Notes under the pieces: generated by a model
The model's input: only the letters and a program-made list of their open reading frames with translations
What the model was told of the DNA's origin: nothing
Database searches by the model: none
Origin: Eucommia ulmoides
Taxonomy: Eukaryota; Streptophyta; Magnoliopsida; Garryales; Eucommiaceae
Length of the DNA: 64,000 nucleotides
NCBI GenBank assembly: GCA_016647705.1
Contig: CM028338.1
Location: forward strand, 13,174,240-13,238,239
Direction of reading: 5' to 3'
Position numbers and translations under genes: made by a program
Part shown: positions 56,242-59,013 of the stretch, piece by piece
Layout of the letters: every line of letters begins with the position of its first letter
Position numbering within the stretch: the stretch's first letter is position 1

Positions 56242-59013
56242 TCTATCCTTCATCATTTGGGTCCACAAAATCAATTTCGTTTCATTGACGAAATTGATTC
56301 CGTTTCATTGACGAAATTGATTCCGTTCACGAAACAATTTTAGTGTTCGATTTCCTGATTTTGGGTTTGATTTTCTTGATTTAGGGTTTGATTTTCTTGA
56401 TTTAGGGTTCTATTTCTCAGAATTAGAGTTTGATTTCTGGATTTTGGTTTGATCTCCAGTTCTTTCATCCTCTTGCAACACCTGATATTGTTGATTATGC
56501 ATTCACAACCCTAATGCGAAACCTCGGGCACCTTGATGGTAATCCTAGTTTAGGGGCTGAGAAATATTCATCTAAAGCCACATTAGCGGATTTGCCTGGC
56601 TTCGTGTTCTTGATGTGGTTGCGGAGGACCGAGATTTGGTGTGTTCTGTAGTTATTTACTGCGTCAATTGTTAATTTTTGGTCATTGAGATTTATGGCAA
56701 TTTAGATTAATATTTGAAGGACTATAGAACTATAAAAGAAGTATGTCACTGAAAGTCCTATTAATATCGTGGCCATCATTTTGCATCATTCTGCGTTGTG
56801 GTTAAACCGTTTTGCATTCATATAAATGATTCTAAACCGTGAAAAATGTGGATCTTAGCATTTGCATAAAATTTTTAGATGTCAATTTTCAATTAATGTT
56901 TATTTTTTTTGAATTTGATGTAATTTGATATTTATTATCATACATTTAAAAAAAGAAATTTAAAAAAAAAAAGAATCATTGTTGAGGAAACAATTATAGA
57001 ATTCTGTCGTTATCAAACGCAATTTTATTCTCAGAAGGAAACAAAATTATATTGTTACTGTTGAATCCCACATTGCTTGTGTTACATAATCCTGGGCTAT
57101 ATATAAAGCCAAGGGCAATCCTCCTCTTACAAGGCGTCTTTTGAGAGTGAGTTAGGCCCATTAAAAATTTCTACATGGCATCAGAGTCAAGCATTTGTCT
57201 GATGTTGGGCGTGTTAAATCCCACATCAACATGGGCCCCCTGATATCCGTTCGCAATGGTTTGTCAAAGTCCACCCTGCGCGTGAGGGGGCGTGTTGAAT
57301 CCCACATCGCTCGTGTTACCTAATACTGGGCTATATATAAAGCCAAGGGCAATCCTCCTCTTACAAGACGTCTTTTGAGAGTGAGTTAGACCCATCGGAT
57401 TTTTCTACATGGAATCAGAGCCAAGCATTTGTTTGATGTTGGGCGTGTTGAATCCCACATCAACGATGGGCCCCCTGTTATCCGTTCGCAGTGGTTTGTC
57501 AAAATCCACCCTGCGCGTGAGGGGGCGTGTTGAATCCCACATCGCTTGTGTTACCTAATCCTGGGCTATATATAAAGCCAAGGGTAATCCTCCTCTTACA
57601 AGGCGTCTTTTGAGAGTGAGTTAGGCCCATTAAAAATTTCTACAGTTATCAAACGCGATTGTGTTCCTGGAAGGAAACAGAATTCTCATCCCATTTCATC
57701 CCGGAAAAGTGGAAACACTAACCAAACGCCACCTTAAATATCTCATTTGTCTCTTAAATAGGAGAAAAGGTGAAAAGGAAAAACAATGAACCTAATAAAC
57801 CAGGTTTCTCGTTGAAATTTCCTCATTCTTTCATCTGCCAAAAATAAATTGAGGGAGTTGTTTAGGCTTTACCTAGTGATTTTCTTCTACATTTGTGATC
57901 TGAGTATGACTTTTTCTTTGGCTGAAGAATAGTTGTCATTTTCTCATTCATCTAGGAGTTACAATATGTGAGTTTTTTATATTCCACTCTCTCTTAACAG
58001 TGTTGAACATTTCTATTTGCAGATTTCTATCATTTTTCTCTGATAGAGCTAGAACAGATAATTCTGATGATATTCATGCTGCTTTGGCCTTAATGTATGG
58101 ATATGCCGCGAGATATGCTCCGTCAACAGTTATTGAAGCTAGAATAGATGCACTAGTGGTATGAAGATGGCAACCTGTGTGCTTCTTGTTGATGTGATCA
58201 TATATGTTTGTGCACATGTGACTCTTGTCTTCTACTTTACTTATTTGTGAAAATGAACTTCAAACATTGTTATTTTTTTGAGGAAGTTGCATAAGGTGAC
58301 CCATGATAAGGATGAATCTAATTCCTAAACCACTTATGACCCAGGAATTGATGCACTAGTGGTATGAAGATGACAACCCATGTGCTTCTTGTTGATGTGA
58401 TGATATATGTTTGTGCACATGTGACTCTCATCTTCTACTTATTTTTGTGAAAATTAACTGCAAACATTGTTATTTATTTGAGGAAGTTGCATAAGGTGAC
58501 CCATGATAATGATGAATTTAATTCCTAAACCACTTATGACATTTTTTTACTGCCCGTTCCTCTTTGACCTTTATTAGCGAGAGATTTGTTGTTGTCTCTT
58601 TTTATTGGTTTTCTTTCTTTTTATTGAATTGGTTGTTTTGGATGTTTATTTTCTCTTCAAATGTTAGGCCTGCCCTTGTTTCTTTGTTTATTGTTGATTA
58701 TCTTTTTGACAAATCATTTGCCTGCATTTTTGGTATAATTTTCAGCGGGCAGCTTTTTGTATACTTGGTCTATGTCGGAACCTTCTCACTGTTTGGTGTT
58801 TTGTTGACTCATTACTTGTATAGGAAAAGAAAATGAACCGAGCTTCACTTTCACTTACTTTGAACATCTTCACAGCATCAGTTGACATATTTCACTCTTT
58901 GCCTGCTGCTAAATATTGGTTTTATTTGCAGGGAACCAATATGCTTTCACATCTTCTGCATGTAAGACACCCTAATGCAAAGCAGGCTGTCATCACTGCT
59001 ATTGACTTGCTAG
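2984..59013 (+). CDS. SGR6: SGR6/MROH1-like HEAT-repeat protein, exons 1-26 (3' part outside window)
   Basis: Exons: 2984-3023, 3122-3212, 3315-3369, 3560-3691, 7474-7545, 8944-9034, 9138-9233, 9802-9880, 9980-10043, 18511-18614, 18696-18801, 20955-21044, 23265-23342, 26070-26137, 26217-26316, 26841-26930, 27135-27200, 27445-27543, 27648-27722, 29885-29944, 31088-31177, 40923-41044, 43356-43485, 43564-43643, 58023-58158, 58932-59013. They join in phase to 2,296 nt (765 codons plus one base) with no stop and GT-AG at every intron. The protein starts [13 protein letters not shown] and is built of amphipathic HEAT helices (for example [26 protein letters not shown]). It closely resembles Arabidopsis SGR6 (about 1.7 kb of codons), a tonoplast-associated protein affecting vacuolar membrane shape and amyloplast movement in shoot endodermis; animal homologue MROH1. 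About the first 45% is here. Introns reach 14.4 kb through transposon insertion. No signal peptide or membrane span seen. Orthology is from recalled family sequence, not a search. Confidence 0.9.
3692..7473. other. Intron 4 (3.8 kb), mostly unassigned
   Basis: No coding sequence of the host gene is seen. Between about 5594 and 6260 the sequence is rich in GTGTCC/GACAC words ('gtgtccgtatccaacac', later 'agcacgaacacgaatatggg'), suggesting a decayed DNA transposon or LTR whose ends I cannot fix. A G-rich block at about 6640-6965 has no recognisable product. The remainder is ordinary AT-rich intron sequence. Confidence 0.4.
7474..10043 (+). CDS. SGR6: SGR6-like exons 5-9
   Basis: Exons 7474-7545, 8944-9034, 9138-9233, 9802-9880 and 9980-10043. 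They encode [79 protein letters not shown] and [13 protein letters not shown], all in the SGR6 order. Two acceptors have a competing AG: exon 7 (AG 8 nt downstream) and exon 9 (AG 5 nt upstream). The chosen ones are the only ones that keep frame and family sequence. Confidence 0.88.
7546..8943. other. Intron 5, with weak retroelement traces
   Basis: Contains the 31-bp tandem duplication listed separately. 'ctaacactttccctcacgtg' near 8388 resembles part of the TRIM at 22700-22998. Around 8630-8720 the + strand could encode a decayed zinc-knuckle-like [14 protein letters not shown] stretch, as at the end of LINE ORF2. Both are too decayed for firm boundaries. Confidence 0.3.
7984..8045. repeat. 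Perfect 31-bp tandem duplication
   Basis: Two identical adjacent copies of a 31-base unit beginning GGGAGCTCTTTGGAGG (7984-8014 and 8015-8045), within intron 5. The lack of differences suggests a recent slippage or patch-repair event. Confidence 0.9.
9339..9428. repeat. Perfect 45-bp tandem duplication
   Basis: Two identical copies of a 45-base unit beginning GGTCTTTGATGCCAATTTTT at 9339-9383 and 9384-9428, in intron 7 of the SGR6-like gene. No coding content. Confidence 0.9.
10290..10560. repeat. Unnamed dispersed repeat, copy 1
   Basis: Shares blocks with a second copy at about 19340-19453 plus 20395-20480: 'gagagttgccaac' followed by 'gttgactagacctc', and later 'ccaacgactgtgtgac' followed by 'ttaccgagttgaccgttgtt'. 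No coding capacity, so it is a non-autonomous transposon or LTR remnant of unknown family. Copy 1 is uninterrupted; copy 2 is split by the CML25-like pseudogene. Confidence 0.6.
10571..10822. repeat. 47-bp direct repeats around a 158-bp AT-rich insert
   Basis: The 47 bases beginning GTAATTTGGCACACCCCTTC occur at 10571-10617 and again at 10776-10822 without change. The intervening 158 bp is AT-rich and has no TIRs I can see. A local segmental duplication is more likely than a transposon target duplication of this length. Confidence 0.8.
12256..12687 (-). mobile_element. TRIM retrotransposon nested in the gypsy element
   Basis: Two direct terminal repeats of 152 bp (12256-12407 and 12536-12687) with TG...CA-type ends flank about 128 bp. 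Read on the minus strand, TGGCATCAGAGCATGG beside the upper LTR matches the usual initiator-Met tRNA primer site, and a G-rich tract beside the lower LTR is the polypurine site. TTGGGG precedes the left end (12250-12255) and follows the right end (12688-12693), a good target-site duplication. The two repeats differ at roughly one base in eight, so the insertion is old. No coding capacity, as usual for TRIMs. Confidence 0.88.
15147..15780 (-). repeat. 5' LTR of the gypsy element, with heat-shock-type motifs
   Basis: 634-bp LTR, minus orientation, ending TGTCATG... and ...CGTGACA. It carries a TATA region (TATAAATAGGCCTC when read on the minus strand, about 15375) and an unusually dense set of TTCTAG/CTAGAA words upstream of it. 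15688-15700 is TTCTAGAACCTTC, a perfect three-module heat-shock element; GAACATTCCAGAG near 15606 is a near match. It is homologous to the solo LTR at 1593-2223. Confidence 0.85.
15781..16523. repeat. TCGAC-rich block between gypsy LTR and MITE
   Basis: From about 16140 to 16335 the words CAGTCGACC and GGTCGACTGG recur at least five times, giving clustered GTCGAC palindromes in otherwise AT-rich DNA. No coding capacity or LTR ends. Such motifs occur in some plant LTR retroelement remnants, but I cannot assign this one. Confidence 0.4.
16524..17695. mobile_element. Long MITE-like DNA element, GTTTGG-terminus family
   Basis: 1.17-kb element with inverted ends: left TGGCGTTTGGTTAGTGTTCC, right (reverse complement) GGCCCGTTTGCTTAGTGTTCC. 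The centre holds repeated GACGAAATCAA/TTGATTTCGTC words and 'gagctagggtttc' that look like plant 5' UTR or exon-1 sequence and recur in the related element at 55838-57733. No transposase is encoded. No convincing target duplication. Confidence 0.7.
18222..18435 (+). mobile_element. LINE 3' end
   Basis: Shares 'cgtttgcatt', 'tttatttgtttgttgc' and a 'tagagatcaggtttta' block with the 3' end of the LINE at 51115-53630, and ends in an A-rich tail (about 18415-18435). Only the untranslated tail is left; upstream sequence is not recognisably LINE. It lies just before exon 10. Confidence 0.45.
18511..18801 (+). CDS. SGR6: SGR6-like exons 10-11
   Basis: Exons 18511-18614 and 18696-18801 with an 81-bp intron. 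They encode the HEAT unit [39 protein letters not shown] and the following [18 protein letters not shown]. Exon 10 ends in phase 2 and exon 11 restores phase 0. Confidence 0.9.
19117..19453. repeat. Unnamed dispersed repeat, copy 2 (left part)
   Basis: The 3' part (about 19340-19453) matches the repeat at 10290-10420; the right part continues at about 20395-20480, across the CML25-like pseudogene. Two diverged ~55-bp direct repeats (about 19117-19177 and 19229-19284, both with a 'caat..gtacgc/gtatgcg' word) lie in its left portion. Confidence 0.5.
19454..20210 (-). pseudogene. CML25-like calmodulin-like pseudogene (probable retrocopy)
   Basis: Decayed copy of a calmodulin-like Ca2+ sensor; coding remnant about 19668-20210. 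EF-hand loops [28 protein letters not shown] and a fourth [14 protein letters not shown] are readable, and [16 protein letters not shown] and AECRKIIR match CML25-type proteins. Defects: the expected start codon reads TTG (20208-20210), and about 14 bases are missing at the start of the third EF loop (near 19857), shifting frame and removing that loop's first Ca2+ ligands. About 200 bp past the stop, on the + strand, is a T-rich run (19454-19470), a poly(A) tail on the coding strand. The copy splits a dispersed repeat in intron 11 of the SGR6-like gene. CML genes are often intronless, so the poly(A) run is the main retrocopy evidence. Confidence 0.8.
20395..20480. repeat. Unnamed dispersed repeat, copy 2 (right part)
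   Basis: Matches 10465-10545 of copy 1: 'ccaatgactgtgcgact' then 'ttttaccaagttgaccattg'. It resumes the repeat to the right of the CML25-like pseudogene and so dates that pseudogene as younger than the repeat. Confidence 0.55.
20955..21044 (+). CDS. SGR6: SGR6-like exon 12
   Basis: Thirty codons in phase 0: [20 protein letters not shown] and [10 protein letters not shown]. Acceptor TTGCAG, donor GTGGTC. The intron before it carries the CML25-like pseudogene. Confidence 0.9.
21045..22039. other. Intron 12, left part, with polypurine tract
   Basis: No gene. The stretch at about 21705-21840 is almost pure purine on the + strand (GGAGGAAAGGAGAAAGGGAA and similar), more than 100 bp long. The rest is T-rich intron sequence. 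Confidence 0.5.
22040..22695 (+). mobile_element. LINE (L1-type) 3' fragment
   Basis: Reads, in pieces, as the region after reverse transcriptase of plant LINE ORF2: [10 protein letters not shown] and [19 protein letters not shown], then [10 protein letters not shown] and [10 protein letters not shown] further on. At least one stop (after the GGLDL stretch, about 22196) and frame changes break it. The 3' end has the usual 'cggttgaggtttccc' tail and a short A run at about 22689. A TRIM abuts the tail. Confidence 0.7.
22700..22998 (-). mobile_element. TRIM remnant
   Basis: Partial direct repeats at 22700-22795 and 22959-22998 share 'aaaaccatatggtgctaagtg'-type sequence. On the minus strand TGATATCGGAGC beside the upper LTR is a tRNA primer-binding site. 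Its LTR is of the same family as the one at 61549-61658. It is incomplete at both ends and has no coding capacity. Confidence 0.65.
23265..23342 (+). CDS. SGR6: SGR6-like exon 13
   Basis: Twenty-six codons in phase 0: [20 protein letters not shown] then FVFLLN. Acceptor after a T10 tract (TTGGCAG); donor GTGAGT. Confidence 0.9.
23386..24058. mobile_element. MITE-like element carrying a solo LTR
   Basis: Left end GGCCCTGTTTGGATAAGG, right end (reverse complement) GGCCGGTTTAGAATTTG, with AT-rich internal sequence able to pair imperfectly. It opens 43 bp after exon 13. The insert at 23535-23781 is described separately. Boundaries are approximate. Confidence 0.5.
23535..23781 (+). mobile_element. 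Solo LTR, copia-like
   Basis: About 247 bp beginning TGTTGGAAAATAACTT with a TATA region (TATATATAGGCG near 23715) and flanked by TATAC on both sides (23530-23534 and 23782-23786). No internal domains. The flank is AT-rich, so the target duplication could be chance. Confidence 0.5.
24161..24378. mobile_element. Short MITE
   Basis: About 218 bp with imperfect inverted ends: left GGTTCTGTTTGGTTTTTC, right (reverse complement) GAAGTACCCTATTTGGTACTG. Internal 'aaaaactgtttttgg' and 'aaaaagacagttt' words are inverted relative to each other. No coding capacity. Confidence 0.5.
24379..26069. other. Intron 13, right part, unassigned
   Basis: No recognisable gene or transposon. It includes a (CT)n-rich run near 24768-24800 and a T12 run near 25480. 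Short frames on both strands show no protein similarity I can name. Confidence 0.45.
26070..26316 (+). CDS. SGR6: SGR6-like exons 14-15
   Basis: Exons 26070-26137 and 26217-26316 with a 79-bp intron. They encode [20 protein letters not shown] and [20 protein letters not shown], ending in GVRKALSE, a typical HEAT turn. The exon 14/15 junction splits an AGG codon. Confidence 0.9.
26841..27722 (+). CDS. SGR6: SGR6-like exons 16-19
   Basis: Exons 26841-26930, 27135-27200, 27445-27543 and 27648-27722, all in phase 0. They encode [60 protein letters not shown] and [20 protein letters not shown]. The introns are short and repeat-free, unlike those on either side. Confidence 0.9.
27964..27991. repeat. 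(GA)n microsatellite
   Basis: About fourteen uninterrupted GA units in intron 19. Likely length-polymorphic. Confidence 0.9.
28239..28870 (-). mobile_element. Ty1/copia 3' fragment
   Basis: A 3' LTR at about 28239-28383 (TGTTATAGTAAAG at its + strand edge) followed by RNase H coding remnants up to about 28870, with readable [20 protein letters not shown] and MLEELVFN. It belongs to the same broad family as the element at 31962-36427. Only the 3' end is present and it is decayed. Confidence 0.75.
28877..29140. repeat. Degenerate repeat with inverted CGGTTGAAC words
   Basis: Contains 'ccggttcaacttg' and 'aaccgcggttgaactgg' in inverted arrangement, plus a direct repeat of 'ggttgaactg.gatgtcat' at about 28954 and 29101. 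Typical of decayed plant MITEs, but no family is assigned. Confidence 0.4.
29160..29560 (-). mobile_element. LINE ORF1-like (DUF4283-type) fragment
   Basis: Minus-strand frame of about 113 codons: [40 protein letters not shown] and [11 protein letters not shown] fit the N-terminal RNA-binding DUF4283 domain of plant LINE ORF1 proteins. No zinc knuckle or ORF2 follows, so it is an isolated fragment in intron 19. It ends about 325 bp before exon 20. Confidence 0.6.
29885..29944 (+). CDS. SGR6: SGR6-like exon 20
   Basis: Twenty codons in phase 0: [20 protein letters not shown]. Acceptor TTACAG, donor GTACAA. Confidence 0.9.
30140..30750. mobile_element. MITE, GTTTGG-terminus family
   Basis: 611-bp element in intron 20 with inverted ends: left GGTGGAGTTTGGTTAGTGTT, right (reverse complement) GGTCCCATTTAGTTACTG. 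Sub-terminal 'gggatgggataagaattttg' resembles other copies in the window. The centre is a GGTGGC-rich block (about 30405-30545). No coding capacity. Confidence 0.65.
31088..31177 (+). CDS. SGR6: SGR6-like exon 21
   Basis: Thirty codons in phase 0: [20 protein letters not shown] then [10 protein letters not shown]. Followed by the 9.7-kb intron 21. Confidence 0.9.
31640..31920 (-). mobile_element. LINE RNase H fragment
   Basis: Minus-strand frame containing [20 protein letters not shown] followed by YREGN and a short C-terminal stretch. This matches the RNase H end of plant L1-type LINEs; the same [12 protein letters not shown] block occurs in the LINE at 53280-53330. Only this end is present. 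Confidence 0.6.
31962..36427 (-). mobile_element. Ty1/copia LTR retrotransposon, broken
   Basis: Antisense to the host gene in intron 21. 3' LTR 31962-32121 (160 bp, TG...CA) with a polypurine site beside it; part of a 5' LTR at 36386-36427 with a tRNA-Met-type primer site beside it. Inside, from high to low: leader, short gag region with zinc-knuckle-like [15 protein letters not shown] (about 35325-35800), GAG-pre-integrase and integrase (about 33900-35240), reverse transcriptase (about 32930-33620, motif YMDD), and RNase H (about 32120-32650). The comparable LTR parts differ at nearly one base in ten, pointing to an age of several million years. A handful of breaks make it a fossil. An MITE end abuts its 5' LTR. 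Confidence 0.9.
36428..36540. mobile_element. MITE end, same family as 2321-2856
   Basis: Starts GGCCCCGTTTGGTAACCG, identical over 18 bases to the left end of the MITE at 2321, and continues 'tctgtttgagaatagcgtttggtaac'-like, similar to 2386-2410. No right end found; probably a truncated copy lying against the copia 5' LTR. Confidence 0.6.
37000..37483 (-). mobile_element. Second Ty1/copia 5' end (LTR plus leader)
   Basis: LTR at 37348-37483 (136 bp) related to those of the element at 31962-36427, with a primer site beside it (TGGTATCAAGAGC on the minus strand). About 350 bp of leader, rich in GGCG/GCGGC words like the leader of its neighbour, lies on the low side. No gag or pol follows in this copy. 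Confidence 0.6.
37484..38482. other. Intron 21 middle, unassigned
   Basis: No gene or clear repeat end. Contains a C9 run near 38026 and a GT-rich stretch near 38170-38200. Ordinary intron sequence as far as I can see. Confidence 0.4.
38483..40861. mobile_element. Foldback DNA element with ~870-bp inverted arms
   Basis: Left arm about 38483-39355 and right arm about 39985-40861 are inverted copies at roughly 90% identity along their length, separated by about 630 bp of T-rich DNA. Each arm begins with short GC-rich hairpins (AACCCGGGGTT/AACCCCGGGTT words at 38617-38725 and 40608-40760) and continues with 185-190 bp sub-repeats marked by CGTCAAAGTTGG...GATGAGTTG (38917, 39107, 39291). No transposase is encoded. 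Structure fits a foldback or long-TIR Mutator-like non-autonomous element; no target duplication was settled. Its right end is about 60 bp from exon 22. Confidence 0.85.
40923..41044 (+). CDS. SGR6: SGR6-like exon 22
   Basis: 122 nt ending in phase 2: [40 protein letters not shown]. The acceptor follows a T-rich tract right next to the foldback element. Confidence 0.9.
41045..42554. other. Intron 22, left part, unassigned
   Basis: T-rich intron DNA. Frames of up to about 124 codons exist on the + strand but match nothing I recognise and lack splice or codon support. No TE termini found. Confidence 0.45.
42555..42730 (+). mobile_element. Au-like SINE
   Basis: Has a tRNA-type B box GGTTCAAACC at 42619-42628 followed by 'ggggtaacgctatgtacat', 'ctcccaagggcccacaac' and 'ccttgtgcaccgagtagc', the order and wording of the plant Au SINE. 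The A-box region near 42585-42600 is decayed. It ends without a clear tail. It lies in intron 22 in sense orientation. Confidence 0.65.
42731..43355. other. Intron 22, right part
   Basis: AT-rich, with A-rich runs near 42984-43020 and 43060-43135. No gene or repeat termini recognised. Confidence 0.4.
43356..43643 (+). CDS. SGR6: SGR6-like exons 23-24
   Basis: Exons 43356-43485 and 43564-43643 with a 78-bp intron. They encode [40 protein letters not shown] and [20 protein letters not shown]. Exon 24 ends in phase 2 before the 14.4-kb intron 24. Confidence 0.9.
43810..44823 (+). mobile_element. Ty1/copia fragment (integrase end to RT start)
   Basis: Strongly decayed, but integrase-end words (LDPCSVKC, then GYSR) and an RT-start region can be recognised. 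It stops where the 5' LTR of the next copia element begins, so that element appears to have inserted into it. Many breaks; old fossil. Confidence 0.7.
44824..49205 (+). mobile_element. Ty1/copia LTR retrotransposon, broken, 3' LTR not found
   Basis: Sense orientation in intron 24. 5' LTR 44824-44981 (158 bp, TG...CA), primer site TGGTATCGAGAGCAGG from 44982, a leader, gag from about 45573 ([14 protein letters not shown]) to the zinc-knuckle region near 46320, protease-type region about 46540-46700, GAG-pre-integrase and integrase about 46860-47760, reverse transcriptase about 48190-48900 (YVDD box) and the start of RNase H to about 49205. Same LTR family as the antisense element at 31962-36427. 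About ten breaks make it a fossil. Confidence 0.88.
49206..49739 (-). other. Unrecognised insert between copia pieces
   Basis: The copia frame stops resembling RNase H at about 49205 and copia sequence resumes at about 49740. Between them a minus-strand frame of 84 codons (49289-49543; [20 protein letters not shown] and [10 protein letters not shown]) has a protein-like composition, but I do not recognise the family. There is no evident LTR or TIR at either side. It could be a fragment of a gene carried by an element, or chance. Confidence 0.3.
49740..51075 (+). mobile_element. Ty1/copia fragment (RT, RNase H, partial 3' LTR)
   Basis: Decayed RT ([10 protein letters not shown] near 50000), RNase H ([20 protein letters not shown] near 50360, [20 protein letters not shown] near 50600) and an LTR start at 50941 (TGTTAGAGGGCAC), resembling the LTR at 44824. 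Numerous breaks. It is a separate copy from its left neighbour, since both contain the same RT and RNase H regions. Confidence 0.8.
51115..53630 (+). mobile_element. LINE (L1-type), 5'-truncated
   Basis: ORF2 remnant starting in reverse transcriptase: [19 protein letters not shown] near 51177, [12 protein letters not shown] near 51322, [20 protein letters not shown] near 51465 (the catalytic box reads YANDV instead of the usual YADD), and [12 protein letters not shown]-like fingers. Then the FWG and GRLGIRDL region (about 51890-52010), and an RNase H domain about 52990-53420 ([31 protein letters not shown]). The 3' UTR ends in an A-rich tail at about 53612-53630. Stops and frame changes are frequent (for instance after the GFF near 51364, and after 51746), so it is dead. 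Endonuclease and ORF1 are missing. Confidence 0.85.
53850..55560 (-). mobile_element. Ty1/copia fragment (gag to GAG-pre-integrase)
   Basis: Minus strand. A GAG-pre-integrase region at about 53857-54099 ([34 protein letters not shown]), zinc-knuckle/protease surroundings near 54300-54650 and gag remnants at about 54900-55310. A probable LTR with a TATA region lies at about 55340-55560; its ends are uncertain. RT and RNase H are absent. Multiple breaks. Confidence 0.65.
56202..56237. repeat. (CT)n microsatellite
   Basis: About eighteen uninterrupted CT units inside the MITE-like element; preceded by CTCCTC/GTCGTC-rich trinucleotide sequence (about 56095-56180). Confidence 0.9.
57059..57644 (+). 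mobile_element. Tandem TRIM: three LTRs, two internal regions
   Basis: Three direct repeats of 117 bp each (57059-57175, 57293-57409, 57528-57644), all starting TGTTGAATCCCACAT and ending TTCTACA, separated by two internal regions of 117 and 118 bp. Each internal region starts with a primer site (TGGCATCAGAGTCAAGC; TGGAATCAGAGCCAAGC) and ends with a GAGGGGGCG polypurine site. The flanks are GTTAC and GTTAT, a near-perfect 5-bp target duplication. LTRs 1 and 3 are closer to each other than to LTR 2. No coding capacity. Confidence 0.92.
58023..58158 (+). CDS. SGR6: SGR6-like exon 25
   Basis: 136 nt, phase 0 at its end: [40 protein letters not shown] and IDALV. Its last dozen bases and donor are duplicated 203 bp downstream (see the repeat entry). 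Confidence 0.9.
58142..58540 (+). repeat. ~200-bp tandem duplication including the exon-25 splice donor
   Basis: Copy 1 about 58142-58340 and copy 2 about 58345-58540, roughly 93% identical. Both contain GATGCACTAGTG-GTATGAAG, so copy 2 carries a second donor (GT at 58362-58363) with the same exon-end sequence. If the copy-2 donor were used, the frame would meet TGA as the second codon after the normal exon end. Confidence 0.88.
58932..59013 (+). CDS. SGR6: SGR6-like exon 26
   Basis: 82 nt ending in phase 1: [20 protein letters not shown] and ITAIDLL. The family continues with an RAVINAAE-like stretch, which I do not find before 64000, so exon 27 is beyond the window. Confidence 0.88.

Larger units (their letters stand above)
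55838..57733. mobile_element. Long MITE-like DNA element, GTTTGG-terminus family, carrying a TRIM
   Basis: Left end GGGCTCTGTTTGGTTAGTGC, right end (reverse complement) GGTGGCGTTTGGTTAGTGTT. Internal GACGAAATTGATTC repeats (56287-56330) and 'tttagggtttgattttcttg' match the style of the element at 16524-17695. A (CT)n run lies at 56202-56237. A frame around 56430-56650 ([20 protein letters not shown]) looks protein-like but is not recognised and may be captured host sequence. Without the TRIM at 57059-57644 the element is about 1.3 kb. Confidence 0.7.

Noticed and set aside
56009-56343. Serine- or leucine/valine-rich frames around the (CT)n tract
   Set aside because: They are translations of CT- and TCC-rich simple sequence inside a MITE-like element.
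57059-57644. Regularly spaced repeats that could resemble a CRISPR array
   Set aside because: The 117-bp repeats with primer and polypurine sites are TRIM LTRs in a plant nuclear genome.
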